Part shown: piece by piece, positions 1-8,067 of the stretch
Layout: every line of letters begins with the position of its first letter
Position numbering within the stretch: the first letter of the stretch is position 1
Origin: Bradyrhizobium zhengyangense
GTDB lineage: Bacteria; Pseudomonadota; Alphaproteobacteria; Rhizobiales; Xanthobacteraceae
DNA: 64,000 bases
Direction: 5' to 3'
Assembly: GCF_022012435.1 (NCBI RefSeq)
Contig: NZ_JAKLUA010000011.1
Span: forward strand, 163,892-227,891
Translations under genes and position numbers: made by a program
Notes under the pieces: generated by a model
The model's database searches: none
Told to the model about the DNA's origin: nothing
Seen by the model: only the letters and a program-made list of their open reading frames with translations

Positions 1-385
1 CTTTGGATTTGTTCCCGGCGCGATAATCTTTCCACCGGAAGCGGACGTGGCCCTGCTCACAGGTAAGAAGCCGGCCGTTGGCGATCGCAACGCGATGAGT
101 GTAGCGCCCGAGATAAGTCAGAACCTGTTCTGGTCCGCCGAAGGGACGCTTGGCGTAGACGACCCACTCGACCTTGCGGAGGGCGTTTAGATGGCGGGCG
201 AATGCCGCTGGCTCGACGAGGTGCGCGAGATGGCCGAACAACTGGAGCTTGGTGCCATCGAACGCCGCCTGCAGGCGCTCCAGGAATAGCCGACGATGCA
301 ATCGTGATAGCACGCGAACGGGAAGGAAGAAGCCGGGGCGACAATGAACCCAGCTTCCATCAGGAGCGATCCCGCCGCCTGGTAT
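1..385 (-). pseudogene. IS91-family transposase, C-terminal half fragment
   Basis: The minus strand reads without interruption through the conserved blocks of IS91/IS801-type transposases: GFFLPVRVLSRLHRRLFLE, VEWVVYAKRPFGGPEQVL, LGRYTHRVAIAN and HVRFRWKDYRAGNKSK. The homology stops near position 385, so the N-terminal part is missing, and the other end runs off the window. IS91 elements move by rolling-circle transposition and often carry neighbouring genes with them. The break near 385 coincides with the start of a truncated ParB-like gene, suggesting this insertion or its decay removed that gene's front half. No intact start codon or ribosome site serves this frame. Confidence 0.8.
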
Positions 386-881
386 GCCGGAATTTCTCCG
401 GTCGAAGCTTGCGGGCTCGTCAATCCGTGCAGTGTATGAACTCTACCAGGCTTGGCGTGAGCAGCCCAACGCCGTCGAGACCATATGTGCAGCACAGGAG
501 AGCTTCACCGACGCCCACGCCCGCCAGCTGGCTCGCAAAATTCGTAGCGGAGTTGGGGGCTCCCATGCTGATAGCGAAGGTGCCGCTGGAGCTCAATCGG
601 CGCGAGGCCCGATCGCACCGCAAGTAGCATTGCGACCCATAGAGAGAGACCGTGTAACGGCGGCCGCGGAGAAGAGCTCCAGGTCTTCCGTCCATCGAAA
701 TGAGCGAATGAGTTCGTCAGTGACGATCAGAGTGCGCCACCAAGATCGCGCGGGCTGTCTTCTCGTCGATCGGCTCGCGTCTCAAGGCTCACGCCATGCC
801 GTGCTGTTGGTCGATGGCGCAGAAGAAGTGGAAGAGGTGCCGGCATCGACCATCACCATCGAAGAGATCATTTTCGCATGA
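384..881 (+). pseudogene. Truncated ParB/KorB-like plasmid partition protein
   Basis: This 165-codon frame begins at the IS91 boundary. Its first 55 residues (SSIRAVYELYQAWREQPNAV, then CAAQESFTDAHARQLAR) resemble the helical centre of KorB/ParB proteins, where a 'choice of partner' helix is followed by a 'hunt for nuclease' style helix bundle. Its last 50 residues (VTIRVRHQDRAGCLLVDRLA, LLVDGAEEVEEVP) resemble the small beta-barrel KorB C-terminal domain. The DNA-binding HTH expected upstream is absent, and the middle (about residues 55-110) looks shifted out of frame. It is probably the remnant of a plasmid or ICE partition/regulatory gene upstream of the mobilisation genes. The family call is from pattern memory and is moderate at best. 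Confidence 0.4.
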
Positions 882-1305
882 AGCTGGCCTTCGACTGTCT
901 CCTCAGAAAGACCGCTGCGCTTGGCATGCCGGCGGAGCGGATTTCCCATCCGAAGGATGGCGCGTTAGCGCAGCAGCCGGAGGCCGAACGCGCCCCCCAC
1001 AGCGCCGTAGAGAGGCCGGAGGCTGCTGGTAAGCCGCGGTCCACATACCCGGTGCCAATGTTGCCGGTCTCCACGCGCGGCGTTCGTGGAATAAGAGCAC
1101 CGGGGCTGACGGCGGCGCCATTCCCGGAGGAATTCTGCGCATCGATCGTCGGCTGGGTTGGATCTCACCTGCAGCAAATCCCGAGCTTTGAATGCCGAGC
1201 CTGTTGGTTCGAACCAACACGGAGGGAGTGGAAGGATTCGCTTTTTCTAGTGCAGGATAGGCTTCGCGCCAGCGATGTATTAGATCGCGATTGGGATTGG
1301 AGTGC
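882..1305. other. Gene-free stretch upstream of the mobilisation genes
   Basis: No open frame here shows convincing protein character. The stretch sits directly in front of a MobC-like gene and a relaxase gene, which is where an origin of transfer (oriT) usually lies in MOB elements. I could not identify a nic site or a clear set of inverted repeats by eye, so oriT is an expectation from position only. Confidence 0.3.
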
Positions 1306-1824
1306 ATGGCTCTGATCTCGCTTCGCGTCTCTGACGAAGTCGCTGCGGAGTTCTCAGCTTTGGCAGCGACCCAGGGCGGCAAATCCGCGCTCTTGCGGCG
1401 TCTCATTGCTGAGGCACTTGCTGAACCAGTGCCGCGCATCTCCGTGCTGCCTGTCGGGCGACCGGAGAAGGTGACGGTGCGATTTCGCGAGAGCGAGATG
1501 CGGCAGCTCGCGGAAGTGTCACATCAGCGCGGCATGACCCGAACCGGCTGGATCGTTGCATTGGTGCGCTCGCGGTTGGGATCACCGGTGCAGCATTCTC
1601 CAGGCGAGCACGAGGCGCTCCGCGCGATTGTTCGCGAGCTCAACCAGATCGGCGGCAACATCAATCAGATCGCGCGCGCAGCGAACGCCAGTGTGCTGCA
1701 GGGCAGGGCGGTCGAGCCCGATCTGTCCGCAATTCAAGAGGCCCAGTTGGTCATCGAAAAAGAGCTCGCGCAACTACGCAATGCGCTGCACGGCAACGCG
1801 GATTATTGGGATGGGCGGCGATGA
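1306..1824 (+). CDS. MobC-like relaxosome accessory protein
   Basis: The 172-residue protein starts with a ribbon-helix-helix-like segment (ALISLRVSDEVAAEFSALAA) and ends with the MobC-type block LRAIVRELNQIGGNINQIAR at about residues 105-124. MobC proteins bind oriT and help the relaxase open the DNA strand. I chose the ATG at 1306, which has GGAG just upstream, over a TTG at 1291. The stop codon overlaps the start of the relaxase gene by four bases (ATGA), so the two are translationally coupled. This pair looks like the surviving mobilisation module of an integrative element or plasmid. Confidence 0.8.
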   Translation: MALISLRVSDEVAAEFSALAATQGGKSALLRRLIAEALAEPVPRISVLPVGRPEKVTVRFRESEMRQLAEVSHQRGMTRTGWIVALVRSRLGSPVQHSPGEHEALRAIVRELNQIGGNINQIARAANASVLQGRAVEPDLSAIQEAQLVIEKELAQLRNALHGNADYWDGRR

Positions 1825-2897
1825 GTCGGCGCCATAAGCCGCGGCCGGCAGACCTGGCCTCCGAGCTTCCGCCGATCTCATATGTTTGGGAAACGCCCAA
1901 TCGGCGCCCGCGGCGGGCCGAGTGGGATATCCCCGATCCGGCGGTTCCTAGTCGCCTGACGCCGGCTATGCGCGCGAAGCTCGAACGGATCGTGCGCCGA
2001 GCGCCAGAGGTGATGGTCAAGATCACCGGCCGCACCAAGGACGTGGCGCATCTCAAGTCGCACCTTGCGTATATCACGCGAAACGGCGAGCTCGATGCGG
2101 AAACAGAGCAGGGCGCGAGTCTGGCCGGTCGTTCCGGATTGAAAGACCTACAGCAACGCTGGGAGGATGATGCCGGCCTTGACGACAAGCGCCGCCGTGA
2201 TGGGTCGCTTTCGATCAACATCATTCTGTCGATGCCGGCTGGCACCGATGCCGTCGCCGTCAAGGATTCAGCCCGGGCATTTGCCATCGAAACGTTCGGG
2301 GACAATCATGACTATGTCTTCGTCCAGCACCTCGACGACAAACATCCCCACGTGCACTTGACCGTCCGGTCCCTGGGCCACGACGGCAAGCGTCTCAACC
2401 CTCGGAAGGCAGATCTGCAGGCTTGGCGGGAGCGATTTGCTGGCGAACTCCGGCTTCGCGGGATAGCGGCCGAGGCAACGCCGCGGCGAACCCGCGGGCG
2501 AGTTCAAAAGGCCGATCGCGGGGCGGTGCTCGCTATGCGCAAGCGAAAAATCGTACCTGATGTCGACCGGCTCGCCCGGAAAGAGGTGCTTTCGGAGGTG
2601 AGGGGCGGCACGACTGCAAAACGTCCTTGGGACGAGCAGATCAAGTCACGTCAGGATGCGATCCGGCGGCGATATCTCGATTACGCAGCCGAGCTGCAGC
2701 ATTCTGGAGCGGCGGCAGATCACGCGCTCGCGCGCCAGGTTAGGCAATTCGTGAACGACATGCCCGCCGTTGAAACCCGGCGGCATGCACTAAAGAATGA
2801 GCTTTCGGAGCTCACCAATAGCCGTCGCCGCAAGGCAGAGCAGGGAATCGATGCCGAGTTGCGCGGTCACAAGCGAGACGATGAGCGGACGAGGTAA
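1821..2897 (+). CDS. Relaxase of the MobA/VirD2 type
   Basis: The 358-residue protein carries the three-histidine metal motif of relaxases (KHPHVHLTVR, about residues 174-183) preceded by the strand YVFVQHLDD. Upstream, HLAYITRNGEL fits the region after the catalytic tyrosine in this family, and the remainder is a basic helical tail. The relaxase would nick oriT and pilot the strand during conjugative mobilisation. The ATG at 1821 overlaps the stop of the MobC-like gene. No type IV secretion genes are visible, so the element would be mobilisable rather than self-transmissible within this window. The length is short for Ti-plasmid VirD2 but usual for small mobilisation relaxases of rhizobial islands. 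Confidence 0.8.
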   Translation: MSRRHKPRPADLASELPPISYVWETPNRRPRRAEWDIPDPAVPSRLTPAMRAKLERIVRRAPEVMVKITGRTKDVAHLKSHLAYITRNGELDAETEQGASLAGRSGLKDLQQRWEDDAGLDDKRRRDGSLSINIILSMPAGTDAVAVKDSARAFAIETFGDNHDYVFVQHLDDKHPHVHLTVRSLGHDGKRLNPRKADLQAWRERFAGELRLRGIAAEATPRRTRGRVQKADRGAVLAMRKRKIVPDVDRLARKEVLSEVRGGTTAKRPWDEQIKSRQDAIRRRYLDYAAELQHSGAAADHALARQVRQFVNDMPAVETRRHALKNELSELTNSRRRKAEQGIDAELRGHKRDDERTR

Positions 2898-3173
2898 GGC
2901 GCCCGCGCGCTCCGCCAACCGTTTCATCGGTTGGCACGTAGATGTGCACTGGCGGCTTGTCATGTTCCTCGAGCGCGCGAACAGCATTGGAGCCGTCAAC
3001 GGGAAGTTACACCCCTATGGAGCGGCTGCCCTGAGGCGCCTAGGTCCTTGAAAGCTGGCTGATAGATCGTGCATTCTTCGAATCGGCCGTCTCGCCGGAC
3101 CTGCCACAGGGTCAAAGTGGGCACTATTTCAAATCCTTGGATCGACCGTCATATCCAGGTCGGTGCGTAATCT

Positions 3174-3995
3174 GTGGACATCGGCCGCCGATATGAACAG
3201 GTGGATCCTTTGACCGCTATCCCTTTGACTGAATCTGCGCTCACGTCCGTGAAGCGTGCGGTTAGGCAGGGCTATCCGAACTACAAATCATCCCATCTGA
3301 CCGAGGCGATCGCAGCCGCATGCGGCTTTGCAAGTCATGCAGCGCTGCGAGCCCGCATGTTGGAGCGTGCACCGGTGCATCCGGACTTTGCATTGCTCGA
3401 GGAATTGCCGTTCCTGAGCCGGCTCGCGGCGATGACGGGTGTTCCGACATCGGACGAAGACCTCCGCGGATTCTCCTTCGATCGCCTCAACTACGAGGGT
3501 GCGGACGTGATTCCGACCGCGTCCAAGGGGGTAACCAAGGTGAAATACGACGGGTCCCGCAGGCGGCGGGCCTGGCGCAATGTGATGGTCGCCGGGATCA
3601 ATGCTGGCATCGACCAGGGATTGTTTACGCCGCGTGCAGGAGAAAACAGCTGGCCGCTGCTGGATCCGAGGTACGGGGACGATGGTCGAACGTACCGATT
3701 CATGATCGAGGATATTGCGGCGATTGCCAGCGTTCACGACGCGGATTGGGACGAGCTATCAATCCACGTTGCTCTGTGGCCTGCGATCGACGGCGAACGC
3801 TGGGTCCGAACGGCAAATGGCGGTTTCCTGGCGGGCGAGGTGTTTGCATCCGGATGGCTTGAGCGCCGTGACGGAGCGTGGCTCCAGGTGGGAGATCACC
3901 CCGAGTTTGGTTGTCGGAAGCAGCGCCTGGACCTGATCGCCGCGCTGGATATTCGGCCCAAAGGTTATGCGGATCGCGGCAGCTTTAGGCTTTGA
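3174..3995 (+). CDS. Rhizobial hypothetical protein next to the relaxase
   Basis: I do not recognise a function. The 273-residue frame has a GTG start at 3174 and no better in-frame ATG nearby. Residues 20-60 (YPNYKSSHLTEAIAAACGFA, then SHAALRARM) look like a small helical domain that I associate with plasmid- and island-borne hypothetical proteins. The rest is a mixed alpha/beta region rich in tryptophan and aspartate, with no membrane segment or signal peptide. It lies 276 bases after the relaxase gene in the same orientation, a usual position for accessory genes of mobilisable elements. Coding potential looks real: the frame is long and uninterrupted and has normal composition. Confidence 0.55.
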   Translation: MDIGRRYEQVDPLTAIPLTESALTSVKRAVRQGYPNYKSSHLTEAIAAACGFASHAALRARMLERAPVHPDFALLEELPFLSRLAAMTGVPTSDEDLRGFSFDRLNYEGADVIPTASKGVTKVKYDGSRRRRAWRNVMVAGINAGIDQGLFTPRAGENSWPLLDPRYGDDGRTYRFMIEDIAAIASVHDADWDELSIHVALWPAIDGERWVRTANGGFLAGEVFASGWLERRDGAWLQVGDHPEFGCRKQRLDLIAALDIRPKGYADRGSFRL

Positions 3996-4392
3996 TTACG
4001 AACGAGGTGCGGGCTGCACGACAGTGCCAAGAAGGAGACGCTTCGCTCTCTCTACGCCTTTGCGTGCTGCGCGCCCCGACTGCGGGATGCCTGTGAAGGC
4101 GGCTGTCGGGATCAGACTGATGATGCCGGCGAAAAGTGAGTTTCCTCGGTGGCGATGATGTGCCAGTACGGAGAGCGACATAGTAGGCGCCGGGCAGGAG
4201 ATGTGTGCTACCGGTGTCGAGGACCAAACGGCTGCCTGGATGGATGATCTGCAGGCGATCGGCAGGCAAGTCTCGCCACCGTGGCGACACGATCAGCACG
4301 ACGGCGGTCGCCGGCTGACAGCCTAGCGTCTCAACAAGATAGACTTCGGGAAGCCGCGTCTCGTGGGCTCGATAGGGGCCAGATGCCACCAA
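3996..4392 (-). pseudogene. Frameshifted rhizobial hypothetical gene
   Basis: The minus strand encodes a plausible protein in two pieces. The first frame (from a TTG at 4392) runs through ETRLPEVYLVETLGCQP and LVLDTGSTHLLPGAYYVAL. The second frame takes over near 4170 with SVLAHHRHRGNSLFAGIISL and ends at 3996. Joining them requires a shift of one base. The family looks like a conserved rhizobial hypothetical protein of unknown role. It lies in a run of decayed minus-strand genes (3996-4886) upstream of the defence island, consistent with old accessory DNA. Confidence 0.4.
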
Positions 4393-4477
4393 AGCGGGCA
4401 GCGGCCTCTCAACTGGACTCGAAGCCGGCCGCTTTTCGGGCGGCGTGAAGTCGTTAGCCCGATCCGTGTCCCGCTTG

Positions 4478-4627
4478 TTAAGGCTCCTTCATCCCCGATC
4501 TTTTCCGACGACCTACCCCTTCGGGTTGGCCCTGCCCGTCGATTTCAAGGAGTCGTTTGCCCAGCTCCTTCTTTAGAGCGTTGCGATCGCCACCGGACAG
4601 GGGTGTTGGATGGTGGTTAAGCGCCAT
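4478..4627 (-). CDS. Small basic hypothetical protein (49 aa)
   Basis: A 49-codon frame starts at an ATG (4625-4627) and ends with TAA at 4478. It is lysine- and arginine-rich, with a helix-like stretch (DRNALKKELGKRLLEID) followed by a polar tail. It sits 30 bases after the decayed zinc-finger gene and in the same direction, so it may belong to the same old operon. I recognise no family. The good composition and absence of a better frame are the only arguments for it. Confidence 0.3.
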   Translation of the reverse strand: MALNHHPTPLSGGDRNALKKELGKRLLEIDGQGQPEGVGRRKRSGMKEP

Positions 4628-4657
4628 TGAGTAACAAACCGATCGCGAGCGGATCCT

Positions 4658-4886
4658 TTAGGAGCTCTTGAAAGATAGCCAGCAGCCATCCTCCTCGTAG
4701 CGCGCGCTACGATTCTGACATGTCCGATCGGCCGACTTCTGCCCGACGTCCTTCCAGACTGCATGCTGATCGAAAGACCCGACCGCATCTGCCTTTTCGG
4801 ATCTCAACGATTCGACTGCAGCGCTGGCAGGTCACCCGCAAAACGTGACGAGGGATCTCCGATAGCCGTCGCTGCTGAATTGGCAC
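4658..4886 (-). pseudogene. Frameshifted small zinc-finger-like hypothetical gene
   Basis: Reading from a GTG at 4886, the first frame gives RLSEIPRHVLRVTCQRCSR and VEIRK with a CxxC pair. A one-base shift in the run of four T at 4794-4797 then gives ADAVGSFDQHAVWKDVG, TCQNRSARYEEDGCWLSF and a stop at 4658. The paired cysteines (CQRC, then C and C later) suggest a small zinc-binding fold of the kind seen in rhizobial hypothetical proteins. As written the gene is broken; removing one A from the coding-strand run restores a protein of about 75 residues. The function is unknown. Confidence 0.45.
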
Positions 4887-5094
4887 GCCTGGACTCGTTC
4901 CGACGCTCGCGTCAGCCAGGATTGAATCCCAATACTCTTGCGGTAAATCTGCGTCTGAACCGACGGAATGCGATGACGACGACCGAGTAGCGGCGGTCCA
5001 TTTTTCAATCTGTTTTGGTGACGGCATTCGCCAACTCGCGCGTCGGGACGACACTCCCGCGGAAGGGGAGGGGGACAAAGCAGGTTCTTTTTTC

Positions 5095-5107
5095 TGACAT
5101 ATTGTCA
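5095..5107. promoter_or_regulatory. Palindromic operator upstream of the HTH gene
   Basis: TGACATATTGTCA is a palindrome with perfect five-base arms. A related half site (GACAAATTATC) follows at about 5118, 40 bases upstream of the start at 5146. Position and symmetry fit autoregulation by the HTH protein encoded next, but this is inference. Confidence 0.5.
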
Positions 5108-5145
5108 AAATACGAAGGACAAATTATCAAAACGGATTTTACATA

Positions 5146-5916
5146 ATGACAAGTATTGAGCTGACTGAAATTTTGACATTTCTGGGCCTCGACCTGGCCG
5201 AGGCTGCGCAACTGTTGGGAGTTTCGACGCGAACGCTTCGAAGATGGATGGAAGGCGAGGAAATTCCCGGTCCGGCCCAAGCCGCTCTGCGTGCCTGGCA
5301 CCAACTCCACGCGCGGCACTTGGCTTGGAAGCCGGACGCCATTTCCATATTCGAGAACGACCAAGCTCAGCTCGAGCGTGCGCGACTTCATGCGCGAGAG
5401 GTGAGCGGGCTGATCAAAGCGGTCGAAGCTCGCGGCGGGCCGCAAAATCCATGGTCGGTCAATATCGCTAAAGGCGTTGCGACGTTCGGTCCTTTTGAGA
5501 TCGGGTTTTACAACCTGCAAAACGGAAGCTTCTCTCTCAGCGGGTACCGCCGCAAAGACAGCTCGCCGGACCTCGTGCGGGACAGGCCGTACCTTGAAGA
5601 TGCCGCGTACAGCATCAGCATGGCTTTTTCAAAGGCCGGCGAAAGCGAAATTGCGCTGGACAACGTCGCGGAGTACGTCCGAAAACATTCGGCCGCGTTT
5701 GTTGTCGATGGCCCGCAGCGGCTGTCGCCTGCGGACTCCAAACGCCGCCAGCGGGACATCGAATTACTCGCCGGCAAAATCGATGAACTGGCGAAGCTTG
5801 CCGCCAAGGGCAGCGCCAATCACCTTCAATTTGAGGAATTACTGCATCAACTCCACGAACTCGGGTTCTTCCCGACTATCGATCTGGTTTCAGCAGTAGC
5901 TAAGGCTATGGTCTAA
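5146..5916 (+). CDS. HTH regulator/antitoxin-like protein
   Basis: Residues 16-40 form a clear helix-turn-helix (AAQLLGVSTRTLRRW) followed by the phrase IPGPAQAALRAW typical of plant-symbiont YdiL/MqsA-like DNA-binding domains. The remaining 200 residues are unassigned. The protein likely binds the palindromes just upstream and represses its own operon. The ATG at 5146 follows those operators directly. It is separated by only three bases from a DUF4365-type nuclease-like gene, giving a regulator-effector pair of the kind found in defence islands and toxin-antitoxin loci. Whether it also acts as an antitoxin by binding the partner cannot be told from sequence. Confidence 0.6.
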   Translation: MTSIELTEILTFLGLDLAEAAQLLGVSTRTLRRWMEGEEIPGPAQAALRAWHQLHARHLAWKPDAISIFENDQAQLERARLHAREVSGLIKAVEARGGPQNPWSVNIAKGVATFGPFEIGFYNLQNGSFSLSGYRRKDSSPDLVRDRPYLEDAAYSISMAFSKAGESEIALDNVAEYVRKHSAAFVVDGPQRLSPADSKRRQRDIELLAGKIDELAKLAAKGSANHLQFEELLHQLHELGFFPTIDLVSAVAKAMV

Positions 5917-5919
5917 AAT

Positions 5920-7488
5920 ATGAAGAATTCAGTGAGCGTTCCAGATCTTGGCGCGCGAGGTGAGAATGTGTTCATCGGTTGGTGTGAACCGGAAGGGTTT
6001 CGTGCCCAGAAATCACAGGCAGACCGTCTCGGCTGGGACTACCTCCTTGAAGGCGAGCCTTTGCGGATGAAAGAGCGTCCGCTTGATTCCCAGAACGATC
6101 TTCCGAAATTCTTGATCCAAGTGAAAGCGACAGAAGGATCTCAGCCGCCGAGGATCAAGCTGTCGGCGCTCAAGCATCTCGTTGATGCTGACCTGCCGGC
6201 GGCGATCGTCGTCATGTTTTTCGTCAAAGACGGGCGGACGCCGATTCGCACTCTCCTCGTCCCGGTCGATCAAAAAATGATCTACGACACCCTCAAGCGG
6301 GTTCGCAGCGAGGAAGCCAAAGGAAAGCGGAACATTCACAGAATCACGATTCTTGTGCCACTCGATCGTGCGGTAGAATTGTCTCCAGCAGGAGAAGGGC
6401 TGGCAAAGGCTTTAAACGGAATGCTCGGAGGGGCACCTGCCGATTATATTGCAGGGAAGGTCGACTACCGCAAGACTTGCGGTTTTGATAACAGATCCAT
6501 TGTCGGTCGATTTTTCGTTCCAGGAGAAAATGCGGGCGAAAAGATCGGTCAGCTCTTTTTGGGTGGCCCTCGCACGCTTAAGGTGACGGACCTGACGATT
6601 GAGCGACGCCGGTTCGGAATTCCGCTCGACAATGATCGCGATGAGTTTCGGGAAGCGGTGCTGGAGCTAAACGTATCGTCATCGATGTCAACCACGGTTG
6701 AACTTTCTTCGGAAGCAGGCGAGTGGACCTCGGTAGAGCTCGAGATGTTCGTCACTCCGATATTCGATGGAAAGCTCGGGCCGGTGCGACTTGCAAACAA
6801 CTTCCTTGAATTTTTGATCGACTTTCCGAAGGCGGAGGCGAACCTAACGCTCAACTATGACGGTGAACGAATTGTCGACCTGGAGGAGGCGGTCGCCATC
6901 ATCGAGATTGGCGTCATACTGGCCAGGCCGCAGAAATCGATAACGCTCCGTTTCAAGGGAAAAGAGCTCAAGTTGGAAATGGCACCAGGCGAAGGGCCAT
7001 TTGCGCATTGGATTCCGGCCGCGCCAGTTCTTCGTAGGATTGTATCGGCGATGGTTCGGGCAGGTCGGCAGACAGCGCGCCGCTTTAAATTTGCCGACTT
7101 CGTCGATTGGGTTGATACTCACATCGAATTTCTTGCCGTAGCATCAACGCCAGGCGTCAATATCATCTTCAACCATTGGCCTGACGAAATTCAACTGACT
7201 TCTGACGATGCTTTGTTGACGCCTTTTTCGCTCGAATGTTTTGGGTCGTGCTATACGGCGCTTATCGAACTTCCGATTGTATCATCGAGCCGCTCGGAGC
7301 CGGAGGTCACGCTCATCGGTGGTCGGCCCCATATTGTATCAGAGGTGGTGCGGGCATTGAATGCCGATACGTCTGACTTTGTCGAGAGCGCAGTTGAACG
7401 ATCGAATAAGGATCGGGGGTCGAAAAGACCGGCCTTTTTCGCGGAGGGATTCTCTAACTGGGATAAGGTCATGCTCTCCATCTCGTAG
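5920..7488 (+). CDS. DUF4365-like protein with predicted PD-(D/E)XK nuclease fold
   Basis: The N-terminal 150 residues show the pattern GARGENVFIG (Glu15), GWDYLLE (Asp40) and FLIQVKAT (Gln67, Lys69). That is the E...D...QxK arrangement of DUF4365, a family placed in the restriction-endonuclease-like superfamily. The remaining 370 residues are beta-rich and not recognised. No membrane segments are seen. The gene follows an HTH protein by three bases and is surely co-transcribed with it. In this context a role as a DNA- or RNA-cleaving defence or toxin component is a fair inference, but no activity can be claimed. The frame is intact. Confidence 0.6.
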   Translation: MKNSVSVPDLGARGENVFIGWCEPEGFRAQKSQADRLGWDYLLEGEPLRMKERPLDSQNDLPKFLIQVKATEGSQPPRIKLSALKHLVDADLPAAIVVMFFVKDGRTPIRTLLVPVDQKMIYDTLKRVRSEEAKGKRNIHRITILVPLDRAVELSPAGEGLAKALNGMLGGAPADYIAGKVDYRKTCGFDNRSIVGRFFVPGENAGEKIGQLFLGGPRTLKVTDLTIERRRFGIPLDNDRDEFREAVLELNVSSSMSTTVELSSEAGEWTSVELEMFVTPIFDGKLGPVRLANNFLEFLIDFPKAEANLTLNYDGERIVDLEEAVAIIEIGVILARPQKSITLRFKGKELKLEMAPGEGPFAHWIPAAPVLRRIVSAMVRAGRQTARRFKFADFVDWVDTHIEFLAVASTPGVNIIFNHWPDEIQLTSDDALLTPFSLECFGSCYTALIELPIVSSSRSEPEVTLIGGRPHIVSEVVRALNADTSDFVESAVERSNKDRGSKRPAFFAEGFSNWDKVMLSIS

Positions 7489-8067
7489 AGAAGTGCTTAT
7501 CAGTCACAACGGTGGAAGTACGACCGTAAAAAGCAAGGCCAGCGCAGCCGGCAAAGTCGGCTGAGCTCTCTAAGGCTGGAGACGAGCTTGCGGGGAAAGC
7601 AGTCTGCTATTGGGAAGGCAGGTGCTATTCTTTCGATTTCGTCGACACCCTCATCCTCAAAAACTTGGCGCCAGTTGATTGCAATGGTGTCGATCCGATC
7701 GATCTCGGCCCTAGCCTCGTCTGTGCTCAGCACGAAGTCCCCGCAACACGAAACGCAGTTAGCAATGCTCGGGCACTTGCTGCCGGATCAGTGTTTCCGT
7801 CGAAGCGATCTCATCGCCTGCTGACGCCGGCCGACTTACGCCACTCAACTTAGCGGGCAAGCTGTCATTCGGCATGCAAAATTGGATGCTGAAGGGATCA
7901 ATTGTGACGCCGAATGACAATAGCGGATTCGACGAACTCGACCTCGCTCTCCGTCTCGTCCTGCAAGCCATTGAGCAATGAGATCACCAGCTCACCTTGT
8001 TTTCTCCCGTCGGACTCATAAGGCGTGCGGCAGTCATGGAAACGTCTGATCGAGGAGCGCAGTCTGT
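7489..8067. other. Decayed intergenic stretch
   Basis: Apart from a probable HipA tail fragment (7500-7733, listed separately) I see no supportable gene. A minus-strand frame reaching back from inside herA (to about 7898) shows no recognisable character. Confidence 0.4.
7500..7733 (-). pseudogene. HipA-type kinase toxin, C-terminal tail fragment
   Basis: The minus strand encodes ARAEIDRIDTIAINWRQVF followed by DEIERIAPAF. This matches the end of HipA-family serine/threonine kinase toxins, where a helix ending in W is followed by a segment like EIERMAPAF. No upstream HipA catalytic core is present, so only about 40 residues of homology remain, followed by an unrelated tail. It is probably debris of an earlier HipBA module in the island. 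The call rests on a short match and is tentative. Confidence 0.35.
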
